In this document: positions 1 to 7,089 of the stretch, piece by piece
Position numbering within the stretch: the first letter of the stretch is position 1
Layout: every line of letters starts with the position of its first letter
Assembly (NCBI GenBank): GCA_028712895.1
Contig: JAQTPL010000021.1
Coordinates: 1 to 35,474 of the forward strand
Reading direction: 5' to 3'
DNA length: 35,474 bases
DNA from: a bacterium
GTDB taxonomy: Bacteria; CAYTYR01; UBA6262
Translations under genes and position numbers: made by a program
Notes under the pieces: model-generated
Database searches by the model: none
What the model saw: only the letters and a program-made list of their open reading frames with translations
Told to the model about the DNA's origin: nothing

Positions 1-199
1 GGCATGAAAATGCCGTTACCTTTTAAATTACAAGCTTATCCCGGATAAATGCAAGAAATGCGGCTTATGCCTTTCTAATTGTGTGTTCGGCGCTATTTCC
101 GGGAGCCGGGAACAGGGCTATGTGCTGGATCCGGCCAAATGTACTAAATGCGGCCGTTGCTATGAAGTGTGTAAATTTAAAGCGATCGGTAAAGGATGA
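1..199 (+). CDS. hydB: HydB/NuoF-type NADH-binding hydrogenase subunit, C-terminal end (partial)
   Basis: Only the end of the gene is in the window. The frame ending with TGA at 197-199 reads K-C-R-Y-L-L-N-Y-K-L-I followed by two CxxCxxC motifs (CKKCGLC near 50-70, CTKCGRC near 140-160). This is the 2x[4Fe-4S] ferredoxin tail found after the NuoF core in HydB of trimeric [FeFe] hydrogenases, which carries electrons between the FMN/NADH site and HydA. The CxL-L-x-Y segment before the ferredoxin domain is also typical. The stop overlaps the ATGA at 196-199, so hydA is co-transcribed and translationally coupled. An in-frame TGA at 5-7 interrupts the frame four codons from the window edge (see findings). 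The NADH/FMN part is not visible, so assignment to HydB rather than another NuoF-like protein rests on the adjacent hydA. Confidence 0.72.
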
Positions 200-204
200 C
201 ATAT

Positions 205-1956
205 ATGAAAAAAGTGGTGAAAGCGAAGATCAACGGAATACTGATCAGGGCGGAGGAAGGGACCACGATCCTGGACGCGGCCAGGAAAGTGCAAGTCAAG
301 ATCCCAACCTTATGTAAGCATCCTGACCTGAAACCTTCAGCCAGCTGCGGCTTATGCATTGTTAAAGTCAAAGGCTCGAATAAAATGCTGCGAGCTTGTT
401 GCACGCCGCTGGGAGAAGGGATGGAGATTATCACTCATGACCCGGAGATCGTGGATATCCGCCGGACAGTGTTGGAATTGATATTATCCAATCACCCGAA
501 TGATTGCCTGAAATGCGACCGTAATAATGATTGCGAACTGCAAAAATTGGTTGCTGATTTCGGCATCAGGCAGAGCCCTTTTACCCAGGTTTTAAGGGAC
601 ATTCCGATAGATAATTCCACGAAAGCGGTGGAATTGGAACCGCAAAAGTGTATCCTTTGCGGCCGCTGCGTGGACGTCTGCCAGAACAGGCAGGATGTCT
701 GGGCCCTGTCATTCCTGGAACGGGGTATGCAAACCAGAATCTCACCAGCCGGTGATATTCTATTGGCTGATTCTCCCTGTGTCAGGTGCGGCCAATGTTC
801 CGCTCATTGCCCGACCGGAGCTATCGTGGAACAGGATGACATCGGCAAAGTCTGGGAAGCGTTGCTTGATCCGGATAAATATTGCGTGGTGCAGATCGCT
901 CCCGCGGTGCGCGCTTCCATTGGCGAAGCTTTTGGCCTGACCGGCAAAAACATGACCAAACAATTATATGCTTTGTTGCGCAGATTAGGGTTCAAAGCCG
1001 TCTTCGATACTAATTTCGCGGCTGATGTCACGATCATGGAAGAAGCCAGTGAATTTGAAGAACGGCTGATAAAAGGCACCAAGCCACTGCCGTTGATCAC
1101 TACCTGCTGTCCTTCCTGGGTTGATTTTATGGAAAAATTCCACAGCGATATGATCGAGCATTTCTCTTCGTGCAAATCGCCGCATGAGATCCTGGGCGTG
1201 TTGTCCAAAACCTATTATGCCCAGAAGAATAACCTTGATCCGTCGAAGATCACCATGGTCTCCATCATGCCGTGCACGGCTAAAAAATATGAAATTACCC
1301 GCAGCAATGAAATGTCAGCTTCCGGGTACCAGGATATCGACATTGTCTTATCCACCCGGGAATTGGCCCGGATGATCAAGCAGGCTGGTATTGATTTTCT
1401 CAGTTTACCGGACGAAGAAGCTGACAGCATGCTTGGTGAATACGCCGGGGCCGGTGTTATTTTCGGCGCTACCGGCGGTGTCATGGAAGCAGCTTTGCGT
1501 ACTGCCTATTATTTTGTCACCGGGACAGACCTGGGTAAAGTTGAATTTGAAAGTGTCCGCGGATTAAAAGGCGTCAAGGAAACAGAAATAGAAATAGCCG
1601 GCAAAAAGATCAGGATCGCTATCGCCCATGGTCTGGGAAATGTCGAGATCGTGTTGGATAAGGTCCGGGAAGCCAAAAAGAATAACCAGGAACCGCCGTA
1701 TCATTTCATCGAAGTGATGGCGTGCCCCGGCGGTTGTGTGGGCGGCGGCGGGCAGCCGTACATGGTCACTGACGAATTACGCCTGAAGCGGGCCAAAGTC
1801 CTGTACCAGGATGATATTGATAAGCAGATCCGTTGTTCGCACCAGAATCCGTATGTCAAACGCTTGTATACCGAATTCCTGGAAAAACCACTGGGTCAGA
1901 AATCAGAAAAGCTATTGCATACCAAATATACGCCGCGTCCTATATATAAAAGGTAG
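205..1956 (+). CDS. hydA: [FeFe] hydrogenase catalytic subunit HydA (multi-cluster, NAD-linked type)
   Basis: This 583-residue protein catalyses reversible H2 oxidation and proton reduction at the H-cluster. In order it has a plant-type [2Fe-2S] domain (C37, C48, C51, C65), a His-ligated [4Fe-4S] (H97, C101, C104, C110), two ferredoxin clusters (C149/152/155/159 and C192/195/198/202), and the catalytic domain with all three signatures: TTCCPSW (299-305), MPCTAKKYE (355-363) and EVMACPGGCVGGGGQP (503-518). A C-terminal small-subunit domain follows (NPYVKRLY near 548). Every H-cluster cysteine is present, as is the proton-relay Cys of the first signature (C301). ATG 205 is preferred over ATG 196 because AAAGGA at 191-196 is then 8 nt away. 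Together with hydB this suggests the cytoplasmic, NAD-linked (possibly electron-bifurcating) HydABC group; hydC is not in the window. Confidence 0.96.
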   Translation: MKKVVKAKINGILIRAEEGTTILDAARKVQVKIPTLCKHPDLKPSASCGLCIVKVKGSNKMLRACCTPLGEGMEIITHDPEIVDIRRTVLELILSNHPNDCLKCDRNNDCELQKLVADFGIRQSPFTQVLRDIPIDNSTKAVELEPQKCILCGRCVDVCQNRQDVWALSFLERGMQTRISPAGDILLADSPCVRCGQCSAHCPTGAIVEQDDIGKVWEALLDPDKYCVVQIAPAVRASIGEAFGLTGKNMTKQLYALLRRLGFKAVFDTNFAADVTIMEEASEFEERLIKGTKPLPLITTCCPSWVDFMEKFHSDMIEHFSSCKSPHEILGVLSKTYYAQKNNLDPSKITMVSIMPCTAKKYEITRSNEMSASGYQDIDIVLSTRELARMIKQAGIDFLSLPDEEADSMLGEYAGAGVIFGATGGVMEAALRTAYYFVTGTDLGKVEFESVRGLKGVKETEIEIAGKKIRIAIAHGLGNVEIVLDKVREAKKNNQEPPYHFIEVMACPGGCVGGGGQPYMVTDELRLKRAKVLYQDDIDKQIRCSHQNPYVKRLYTEFLEKPLGQKSEKLLHTKYTPRPIYKR

Positions 1957-1975
1957 ATGGCCGACAGGTAAAAGT

Positions 1976-3361
1976 ATGGAATTCAGAATAGAAAAGGATA
2001 GTATAGGGACAAAGCAAATTCCCGGGAACGTTTATTGGGGTATTCATACCCAGCGGGCACTGGAGAATTTTTGCCTCAGCGGGAGAAAAACCAGCTGGCC
2101 GCTGATCAGAGCGATCACTATGGTCAAGAAGGCGGCTTGTCAGGCTAACTGGGAATTAGGTTTTTTAACAGAAGCTAAAGCCACAGCCATTATAGCGGCT
2201 TGTGATGAAATACTGGCGGGCCAATGGTCCGACCAGTTTCCCTTGGATGCCCTGCAGGGCGGGGCGGGAACCTCTACCAATATGAACGTAAATGAAGTTA
2301 TTGCCAACCGGGCCGGCGAATTATCCGGCGGCGAACGCGGCGACTATTCTTTGATCCATCCCCTAGCTGACGTCAACCTGCATCAATCCACGAATGACAT
2401 CTATCCTACAGCCCTGAAAGTGGCAGTTATATTAGGTCTCCGGGAATTGAGCCCGGCTGCAGCGCAGTTACAAGGGGAGTTCCAGAAAAAAGAGAAGGAG
2501 TTTGCAGCAATCGTCAAGATCGGCCGCACAGAAATGCAGGAAGCCGTGCCCCTGACCCTGGGAGCGGAATTTTCCGCTTTCGCGGAAGCAGTAGCGCGTG
2601 ATCGCTGGCGCACGTTCAAGTGCGAAGAAAGAATACGCGTGGTCAATATCGGCGGTACGGCGGTAGGTACAGGTTTAACCGCGCCCAGAAGTTACATATT
2701 CCTGGTGACAGACAAGTTACGTGAACTGACCGGCTTAGGGATTTCCCGCGCTGAGAACGCGGTGGACCAAACCGCTAACAGCGACACTTTCGTGGAAGTA
2801 ACAGGTATGTTGAAAGCCCAAGCAGTCAACCTGATCAAGATCAGTAATGACTTGAGACTGCTGCACCTGCTGGGGGAAATAGAATTACCTAAAATGCAAG
2901 TCGGTTCTTCTATTATGCCGGGCAAAATAAATCCGGTCATTCTGGAAGCTGTGATCCAGGCTGGCCTGAAAGTGATCGCCGCTGATAACCTGGTAACCGC
3001 GGCCGCGGTCCGGGGAAATTTGCAGATCAATGAATTTTTACCTTTACTGGCGGAAAGTTTGCTGGAAGCGGTTGATCTGTTGATCAGGACCTGTCAAATG
3101 CTGGCCAGGCATGTCGCCGGGATAAAAGCCGATCCCGAAAAATGCCGGGAATACCTGTCAAATAGTCCTACCCTGATCACCGCTTTTCTTCCTGTACTTG
3201 GTTATGACCAGGCCAATCTATTACTGGCAGAATGGCAAACTGACCGGCAGACAAGCTTCCTGGAATTCTTAAATAAAAAATTGGGCCGGGATCTGGTGGA
3301 TAAAATCCTGTCCCCGTCTAATCTGACTGCTCTGGGTTACGCAGATGAAAAACACCCCTAA
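1976..3361 (+). CDS. aspA: Aspartate ammonia-lyase of the fumarase/aspartase superfamily
   Basis: A 461-residue protein predicted to interconvert L-aspartate with fumarate and ammonia. Superfamily motifs are in order: GGAGTSTNMNVNEV (95-108), HPLADVNLHQSTNDIYPTA (128-146) and the lyase signature GSSIMPGKINP (310-320), whose first Ser after Gly is the usual catalytic base position. The signature is intermediate between aspartase and class II fumarase forms; the following V-I-L-E rather than T-Q-C-E favours aspartase. ATG 1976 is the first start that gives the family N-terminus (RIEKDSIGTKQIPGNVYWGIHT). It lies 19 nt after hydA and its 3' end overlaps hydF by 17 nt. The aspA gene is a known neighbour of hydrogenase-maturation genes in other anaerobes. 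A role supplying ammonia or fumarate for H-cluster assembly is possible but is inference. Confidence 0.85.
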   Translation: MEFRIEKDSIGTKQIPGNVYWGIHTQRALENFCLSGRKTSWPLIRAITMVKKAACQANWELGFLTEAKATAIIAACDEILAGQWSDQFPLDALQGGAGTSTNMNVNEVIANRAGELSGGERGDYSLIHPLADVNLHQSTNDIYPTALKVAVILGLRELSPAAAQLQGEFQKKEKEFAAIVKIGRTEMQEAVPLTLGAEFSAFAEAVARDRWRTFKCEERIRVVNIGGTAVGTGLTAPRSYIFLVTDKLRELTGLGISRAENAVDQTANSDTFVEVTGMLKAQAVNLIKISNDLRLLHLLGEIELPKMQVGSSIMPGKINPVILEAVIQAGLKVIAADNLVTAAAVRGNLQINEFLPLLAESLLEAVDLLIRTCQMLARHVAGIKADPEKCREYLSNSPTLITAFLPVLGYDQANLLLAEWQTDRQTSFLEFLNKKLGRDLVDKILSPSNLTALGYADEKHP

Positions 3362-4589
3362 ATCATTAAGATTGCATATTGGTATTTTTGGCCGGACCAA
3401 TGTCGGTAAATCAAGTTTCCTGAATTTGGTCGCCGGCCAGGATGTCGCCATTATCTCCCCCGTGCCCGGTACAACCACTGATGTTGTGGAAAAAACTATG
3501 GAACTGCTGCCAGTCGGGCCGGTGGTTTTCCTGGATACAGCCGGTATCGATGATCGTTCATTATTGGCGGAGTTGAGGATAAAAAAATCCCATAAAATAT
3601 TTGACCGGGCTGACGTGATCCTGTTGATAATTGAACCGGATTACTGGACTGAATTTGAAGATGAGATAATAACAGAAGCGGAACACCGCGGCCTGCCCTG
3701 TATAATTATCATCAATAAAACAGACCTTAAAACGCCCGGTGCTGAGTTCTTGAACAAAGTGAAGGAACAAAGCTCCAGGATCATTTTAACAGCGAGCCTG
3801 GGTACGGCGCGGCGCGAAGCGACTTTAACTGACTTGAAGAAAAACTTATTAGAGATAGTGCCGGACGAATTTCTCAATCCACTACCGTTGGTCGGTGATC
3901 TGCTAAAACCCGGCGGATTAGTAATATTAGTCGTGCCGATCGATCTGGAAGCTCCCAAAGGACGATTGATCCTGCCGCAAGTCCAGACTATCCGGGATGC
4001 CCTGGACAATGACGCCGCTGCCTTAGTGGTTAAAGAAAGGGAATACGCCAGTGTCCTGGCTAATCTCCAGAATCCTCCAGACTTGGTCGTGTGTGACTCC
4101 CAAGTGGTCTTGAAAATGGCAGCCGATACACCTCCAAATATAAAGTGCACCACTTTTTCCATCCTTTTCGCCCGGCAGCGCAGTGACCTGGTTGAGGCTG
4201 CCCGCGGCGTAAGCACGATAAAAAAGCTCAAGGCCGGTGATAAGGTCCTGATCGCGGAAGCGTGCAGCCATCATCCTGTGGAAGATGACATTGCCCGGGT
4301 TAAGATTCCGCGCTGGCTGCGGCAGTATGTTGGCGGAGACCTGCAGATCGATGTTTCTGCCGGACACGATTTCCCGGAGAACTTGCGGGAGTATAAGCTG
4401 ATCATCCATTGCGGTGGTTGCATGATCAATAAACGGCAGATGTTTTCTCGCATCCAGCAAGCCCAAGCCCAGGGAGTACCCATTACTAATTATGGGCTGT
4501 GTATTTCATTAGTTCACGGTGTATTAGAGAGAGTATTAGAACCATTTCCGGCTGCTTTGAAAGCCTACCGGCAAACCGTAAAAAAATAA
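3345..4589 (+). CDS. hydF: [FeFe] hydrogenase maturation GTPase HydF
   Basis: HydF (414 aa) is the GTPase scaffold on which the 2Fe subcluster is completed before transfer to HydA. The N-terminal GTPase domain has P-loop GRTNVGKS (16-23), switch PGTTTD (41-46), DTAG (64-67) and NKTD (124-127). The C-terminal cluster domain has the diagnostic CxH ... HCxxC set: C307, H309, then H355, C356 and C359. Length is normal. The gene starts inside the last codons of aspA and no good Shine-Dalgarno sequence is visible, so it probably relies on translational coupling. The radical SAM maturases HydE and HydG are not in the window and must lie elsewhere, or upstream of the window. Confidence 0.96.
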   Translation: MKNTPKSLRLHIGIFGRTNVGKSSFLNLVAGQDVAIISPVPGTTTDVVEKTMELLPVGPVVFLDTAGIDDRSLLAELRIKKSHKIFDRADVILLIIEPDYWTEFEDEIITEAEHRGLPCIIIINKTDLKTPGAEFLNKVKEQSSRIILTASLGTARREATLTDLKKNLLEIVPDEFLNPLPLVGDLLKPGGLVILVVPIDLEAPKGRLILPQVQTIRDALDNDAAALVVKEREYASVLANLQNPPDLVVCDSQVVLKMAADTPPNIKCTTFSILFARQRSDLVEAARGVSTIKKLKAGDKVLIAEACSHHPVEDDIARVKIPRWLRQYVGGDLQIDVSAGHDFPENLREYKLIIHCGGCMINKRQMFSRIQQAQAQGVPITNYGLCISLVHGVLERVLEPFPAALKAYRQTVKK

Positions 4590-4604
4590 TAACAAATATT
4601 TTAC

Positions 4605-4633
4605 TTGAAATATTTTTGGCTTTATGCTTAAAT
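4605..4633 (+). promoter_or_regulatory. Candidate sigma70-type promoter for the 4652 lipoprotein gene
   Basis: TTGAAA (4605-4610), 17 nt, TTAAAT (4628-4633), located in the only gap between hydF and the lipoprotein gene. The predicted transcript would start about 12 nt before the ATG, and AGGAGA (4640-4645) would lie at its 5' end. Match is 5/6 at -35 and partial at -10, so confidence is moderate. Confidence 0.45.
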
Positions 4634-4651
4634 GATTATAGGAGAAAAGAG

Positions 4652-5215
4652 ATGACAAAGATAGTTTTGATCATAATAGCCACATTAGCATTGTGTTCCT
4701 GCGGTGCCACTACAGGTACAACTACCAGTTCCAACCGGCAAGTGTTATCTATTTCAGGTTATCCCTCCAAGCCAGACTTAGTAGTATATGAATATTGCAA
4801 GGCTGATGCGTATGGGGCGCGTTTGACCGATGAAACCAGTGAATTAACTACCCGGTATTATTCTATAAATAGTCCTCCTGAACTGGGTTGGAACTATATT
4901 TACCTGATCCGTGATTATAAGATCCAGCAGACCATTGAAAAAGGCGATACAGCCGTAGTATATGTGATCTATGATTATATGGCTACCTTAAATGTCGATA
5001 AAGCTGATGTTTATGTAGAGGATATGCCATTTCTGGTAGAATTTAATCTGGTCAAAGAGCGGAACTTGTGGAAAATAGCTGCTTTTAAAACACTACCCTG
5101 TGTTTACAAAGAAACAGCGTTGGCTTATTTGAAGGATAGGTTTAAAGGTTCTGGCAACCAGAGACAGGAAGACGAAATGCTCTCCCTCATCCAGAAGGTC
5201 AAAACGCTGGAATAA
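4652..5215 (+). CDS. Small lipoprotein of unknown function
   Basis: A 187-residue protein whose family I do not recognise. It begins with a short lipoprotein signal: Lys near the start, a hydrophobic stretch IVLIIIATLAL, then C-S-C-G. The second Cys (L-C-S-C) best fits a lipobox, so the mature protein would be membrane-anchored. A Thr/Ser-rich linker follows (GATTGTTTSS), then a folded-looking region with many Tyr and acidic residues and no recognised motif. ATG 4652 is chosen over upstream in-frame codons because AGGAGA sits 6 nt before it and because it places the signal peptide at the N-terminus. It is flanked by its own candidate promoter and by a terminator at 5272-5308, so it may be a single-gene transcript. 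Confidence 0.8.
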   Translation: MTKIVLIIIATLALCSCGATTGTTTSSNRQVLSISGYPSKPDLVVYEYCKADAYGARLTDETSELTTRYYSINSPPELGWNYIYLIRDYKIQQTIEKGDTAVVYVIYDYMATLNVDKADVYVEDMPFLVEFNLVKERNLWKIAAFKTLPCVYKETALAYLKDRFKGSGNQRQEDEMLSLIQKVKTLE

Positions 5216-5271
5216 GTGATCACCGCTCCGGCAGGCATAACTAATAAATGATTCTAACAGCAGGCAGGTCA

Positions 5272-5308
5272 GTCAGGGTGAGATTTATTATCCCTGGCTA
5301 TTTTTTTT
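5272..5308 (+). terminator. Rho-independent terminator after the lipoprotein gene
   Basis: Arms GTCAGGG (5272-5278) and CCCTGGC (5292-5298) form a 7-bp stem with one G-U pair and a 13-nt loop, followed by TA and a run of eight T. The ribosome-binding site of the next gene (GAGGAGG, 5311-5317) starts just after the T run. Confidence 0.75.
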
Positions 5309-5329
5309 AAGAGGAGGATTTACCGAACA

Positions 5330-6535
5330 ATGATCCCAGAAAAAGTGATGCAATCACTGGCAGTAAAAACCAATTCTAAAATAGTGTTATTGATCATGGA
5401 CGGTGTAGGCGGTTTGCCGCTTAACGGTAAAACCGAATTAGAAACTGCGCGCAAGCCAAATTTAGATAAATTAGCCCAAGCGTCTATAGGCGGCCTGACT
5501 GACCCGATCAATCCAGGGATCACGCCGGGAAGCGGGCCTTCGCATCTGGCGATATTTGGTTATGATCCGTTAAAATTTGATATCGGCCGCGGCGTGTTGG
5601 AAGCTGCGGGTATCGGTTTTGAATTAACTGGCCGCGACTTGGCCGCCCGGGGAAATTTCGCCACTATGAATGATGACCAGGTGATCACTGACCGGAGAGC
5701 TGGCCGCATCCCTACGTCCAAGAACGAACAGATCTGTGCTGAACTGCAGGGCAAAATCAAGAAAATTGATGATGTGGAAGTATTCATCAAGCCGGGCAAG
5801 GAGCACCGCTTTGTGATCGTTTTCCGCGGTGATGGGTTACAGGGCCCTTTGACTGACGCTGATCCCCAGAAAGAAGGCCTAAAAATTAAGTTTACTGAAG
5901 CGCCGGCACCGGAGAACAAAAAAGCCAGCGACATTGTTAATAAATTTATCAAAGCAGCAAATATTATTTTAAAAAGCCACCATCCGGCCAATACCGTGCT
6001 CTTGCGCGGCATCGCTAAAGTACCTCACATACCTTCCATGACCGAACTATTTAAGCTAACTCCGGCTTGTATCGCTACCTATCCTATGTATAAGGGGCTG
6101 GCCAGCCTGGTGGGCATGAAAATATTGCCTGGCGGAGACACGATCGCTTCAGAATTCCAGACGCTCAAGGAACAATGGGATAAGTATGATTTCTTTTATG
6201 TGCATATCAAGAAAACAGATTCTTACGGGGAAGACGGGAATTTTGAGAATAAAGTTCATATCATTGAAGAATTAGATGCCTGCCTGCCCCAATTGCTGGA
6301 GTTGAACCCTGCCGTCATTGCCGTGACCGGGGATCATTCTACCCCGGCTGTAATGAAAGGTCATTCCTGGCATCCCAATCCTTTCATCCTTTACTCTCAA
6401 TGGGAAAGAAAAGACAGCCTGAAAGCTTTTACCGAGAACGAATGCGCACAGGGTATCATCGGCCGGTTCCCGGCTTGTGACGCTATGCAGCTGATGCTGG
6501 CGAATGCCTTAAAACTGAATAAATTTGGTGCGTAA
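5330..6535 (+). CDS. apgM: 2,3-bisphosphoglycerate-independent phosphoglycerate mutase, archaeal type (ApgM)
   Basis: A 401-residue cytoplasmic enzyme of the alkaline-phosphatase superfamily that interconverts 3- and 2-phosphoglycerate in glycolysis and gluconeogenesis. The N-terminal metal motif is LLIMDGVGG (near 25-33). The segment PGSGPSHLAIFGYDP (near 66-80) carries the Ser that is phosphorylated in this family. C-terminal metal-binding histidines lie in VTGDHSTP and HSWHPNP. Length is typical of ApgM and much shorter than bacterial GpmI (about 510 aa). The ATG is preceded by GAGGAGG at a rather long 12-nt spacing, directly after a terminator. ApgM is widespread in anaerobic bacteria and archaea. 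Confidence 0.93.
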   Translation: MIPEKVMQSLAVKTNSKIVLLIMDGVGGLPLNGKTELETARKPNLDKLAQASIGGLTDPINPGITPGSGPSHLAIFGYDPLKFDIGRGVLEAAGIGFELTGRDLAARGNFATMNDDQVITDRRAGRIPTSKNEQICAELQGKIKKIDDVEVFIKPGKEHRFVIVFRGDGLQGPLTDADPQKEGLKIKFTEAPAPENKKASDIVNKFIKAANIILKSHHPANTVLLRGIAKVPHIPSMTELFKLTPACIATYPMYKGLASLVGMKILPGGDTIASEFQTLKEQWDKYDFFYVHIKKTDSYGEDGNFENKVHIIEELDACLPQLLELNPAVIAVTGDHSTPAVMKGHSWHPNPFILYSQWERKDSLKAFTENECAQGIIGRFPACDAMQLMLANALKLNKFGA

Positions 6536-6556
6536 TAATAGCGCCTGGGTAAAAAA

Positions 6557-7084
6557 ATGTCAAAAAATCCGGCCAAAAAAGTATTAATAGTTATCGCCCA
6601 TGAAATTTTCCGCGATGAAGAGTATTTGCAGCCTAAAGAAATACTCGAGTCTGCGGGGATCAAAGTGGTCACCGCGTCCATTAGCCTTAAACCGGCAACC
6701 GGCAAGTTGGGAGCCATAGTGTATCCTGATGTCTTGTTGCAAGATAGCCAGGCTGGGGACTATGATGCCATTGTGTTTGTCGGTGGTAGCGGGTCCAGGA
6801 ATTATTTTCATGATCCAGCTGCCCAGGCTTTAGCCAAAGGGGCTATAGATAATAAAAAATTGCTGGCTTCAATTTGCAGCGCGACAGGTATTCTGGCTGC
6901 TGCCGGCGTGATCAAGGGTAAAAGAGTGACCAGTTTCCCGGCAGAAGCAGAAATGATCGAACAGCACGGCGCTCATTATACCGGCCAAGAAGTGGAAATT
7001 GACGGCCGCCTAGTTACTGCCAATGGACCGGCTGCGGCTGTTGCTTTTGGCCAGGCGATCAGAAAGATATTATTGAAAGAATAG
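6557..7084 (+). CDS. DJ-1/PfpI family protein
   Basis: A 175-residue glutamine-amidotransferase-like protein. The nucleophile elbow is ASICSATG with Cys107, and the acidic partner expected in this superfamily is in FRDEEY (E21 or E22). It lacks the GlxA regulator extension and matches the short DJ-1/PfpI/YhbO type, whose members act in repair or detoxification of damaged proteins and carbonyls; the exact substrate cannot be told. It follows apgM by 21 nt and precedes the spermidine-synthase-like gene by 5 nt, so it is probably part of one transcript with them. Confidence 0.9.
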   Translation: MSKNPAKKVLIVIAHEIFRDEEYLQPKEILESAGIKVVTASISLKPATGKLGAIVYPDVLLQDSQAGDYDAIVFVGGSGSRNYFHDPAAQALAKGAIDNKKLLASICSATGILAAAGVIKGKRVTSFPAEAEMIEQHGAHYTGQEVEIDGRLVTANGPAAAVAFGQAIRKILLKE

Positions 7085-7089
7085 AAATA

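Noticed and set aside
8-60. SECIS element after the TGA at 5-7
   Set aside because: The only hairpin in range (36-48) has a 3-nt loop and five mostly A-U pairs; it does not look like a bacterial SECIS stem-loop.
1-199. Genome-wide recoding of TGA (for example to glycine)
   Set aside because: Several genes in the window end cleanly with TGA exactly at their family C-terminus (second TPM gene, thiM, rnfG, cupin, the 31852 membrane gene), so TGA is a normal stop here.
1811-1975. 55-residue N-terminal extension of aspA
   Set aside because: It lies within the hydA end in another frame, lacks family similarity, and ATG 1976 gives the expected aspartase N-terminus.
3641-4231. 196-codon open frame on the minus strand inside hydF
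   Set aside because: HydF is intact on the plus strand with all motifs; the minus frame has low-complexity, Ser/Arg-rich composition and no ribosome-binding site.
4595-4615. AAATATTT-TACTTG-AAATATTT hairpin as hydF terminator
   Set aside because: All stem pairs are A-T and the region overlaps a plausible -35 box; too weak to call.
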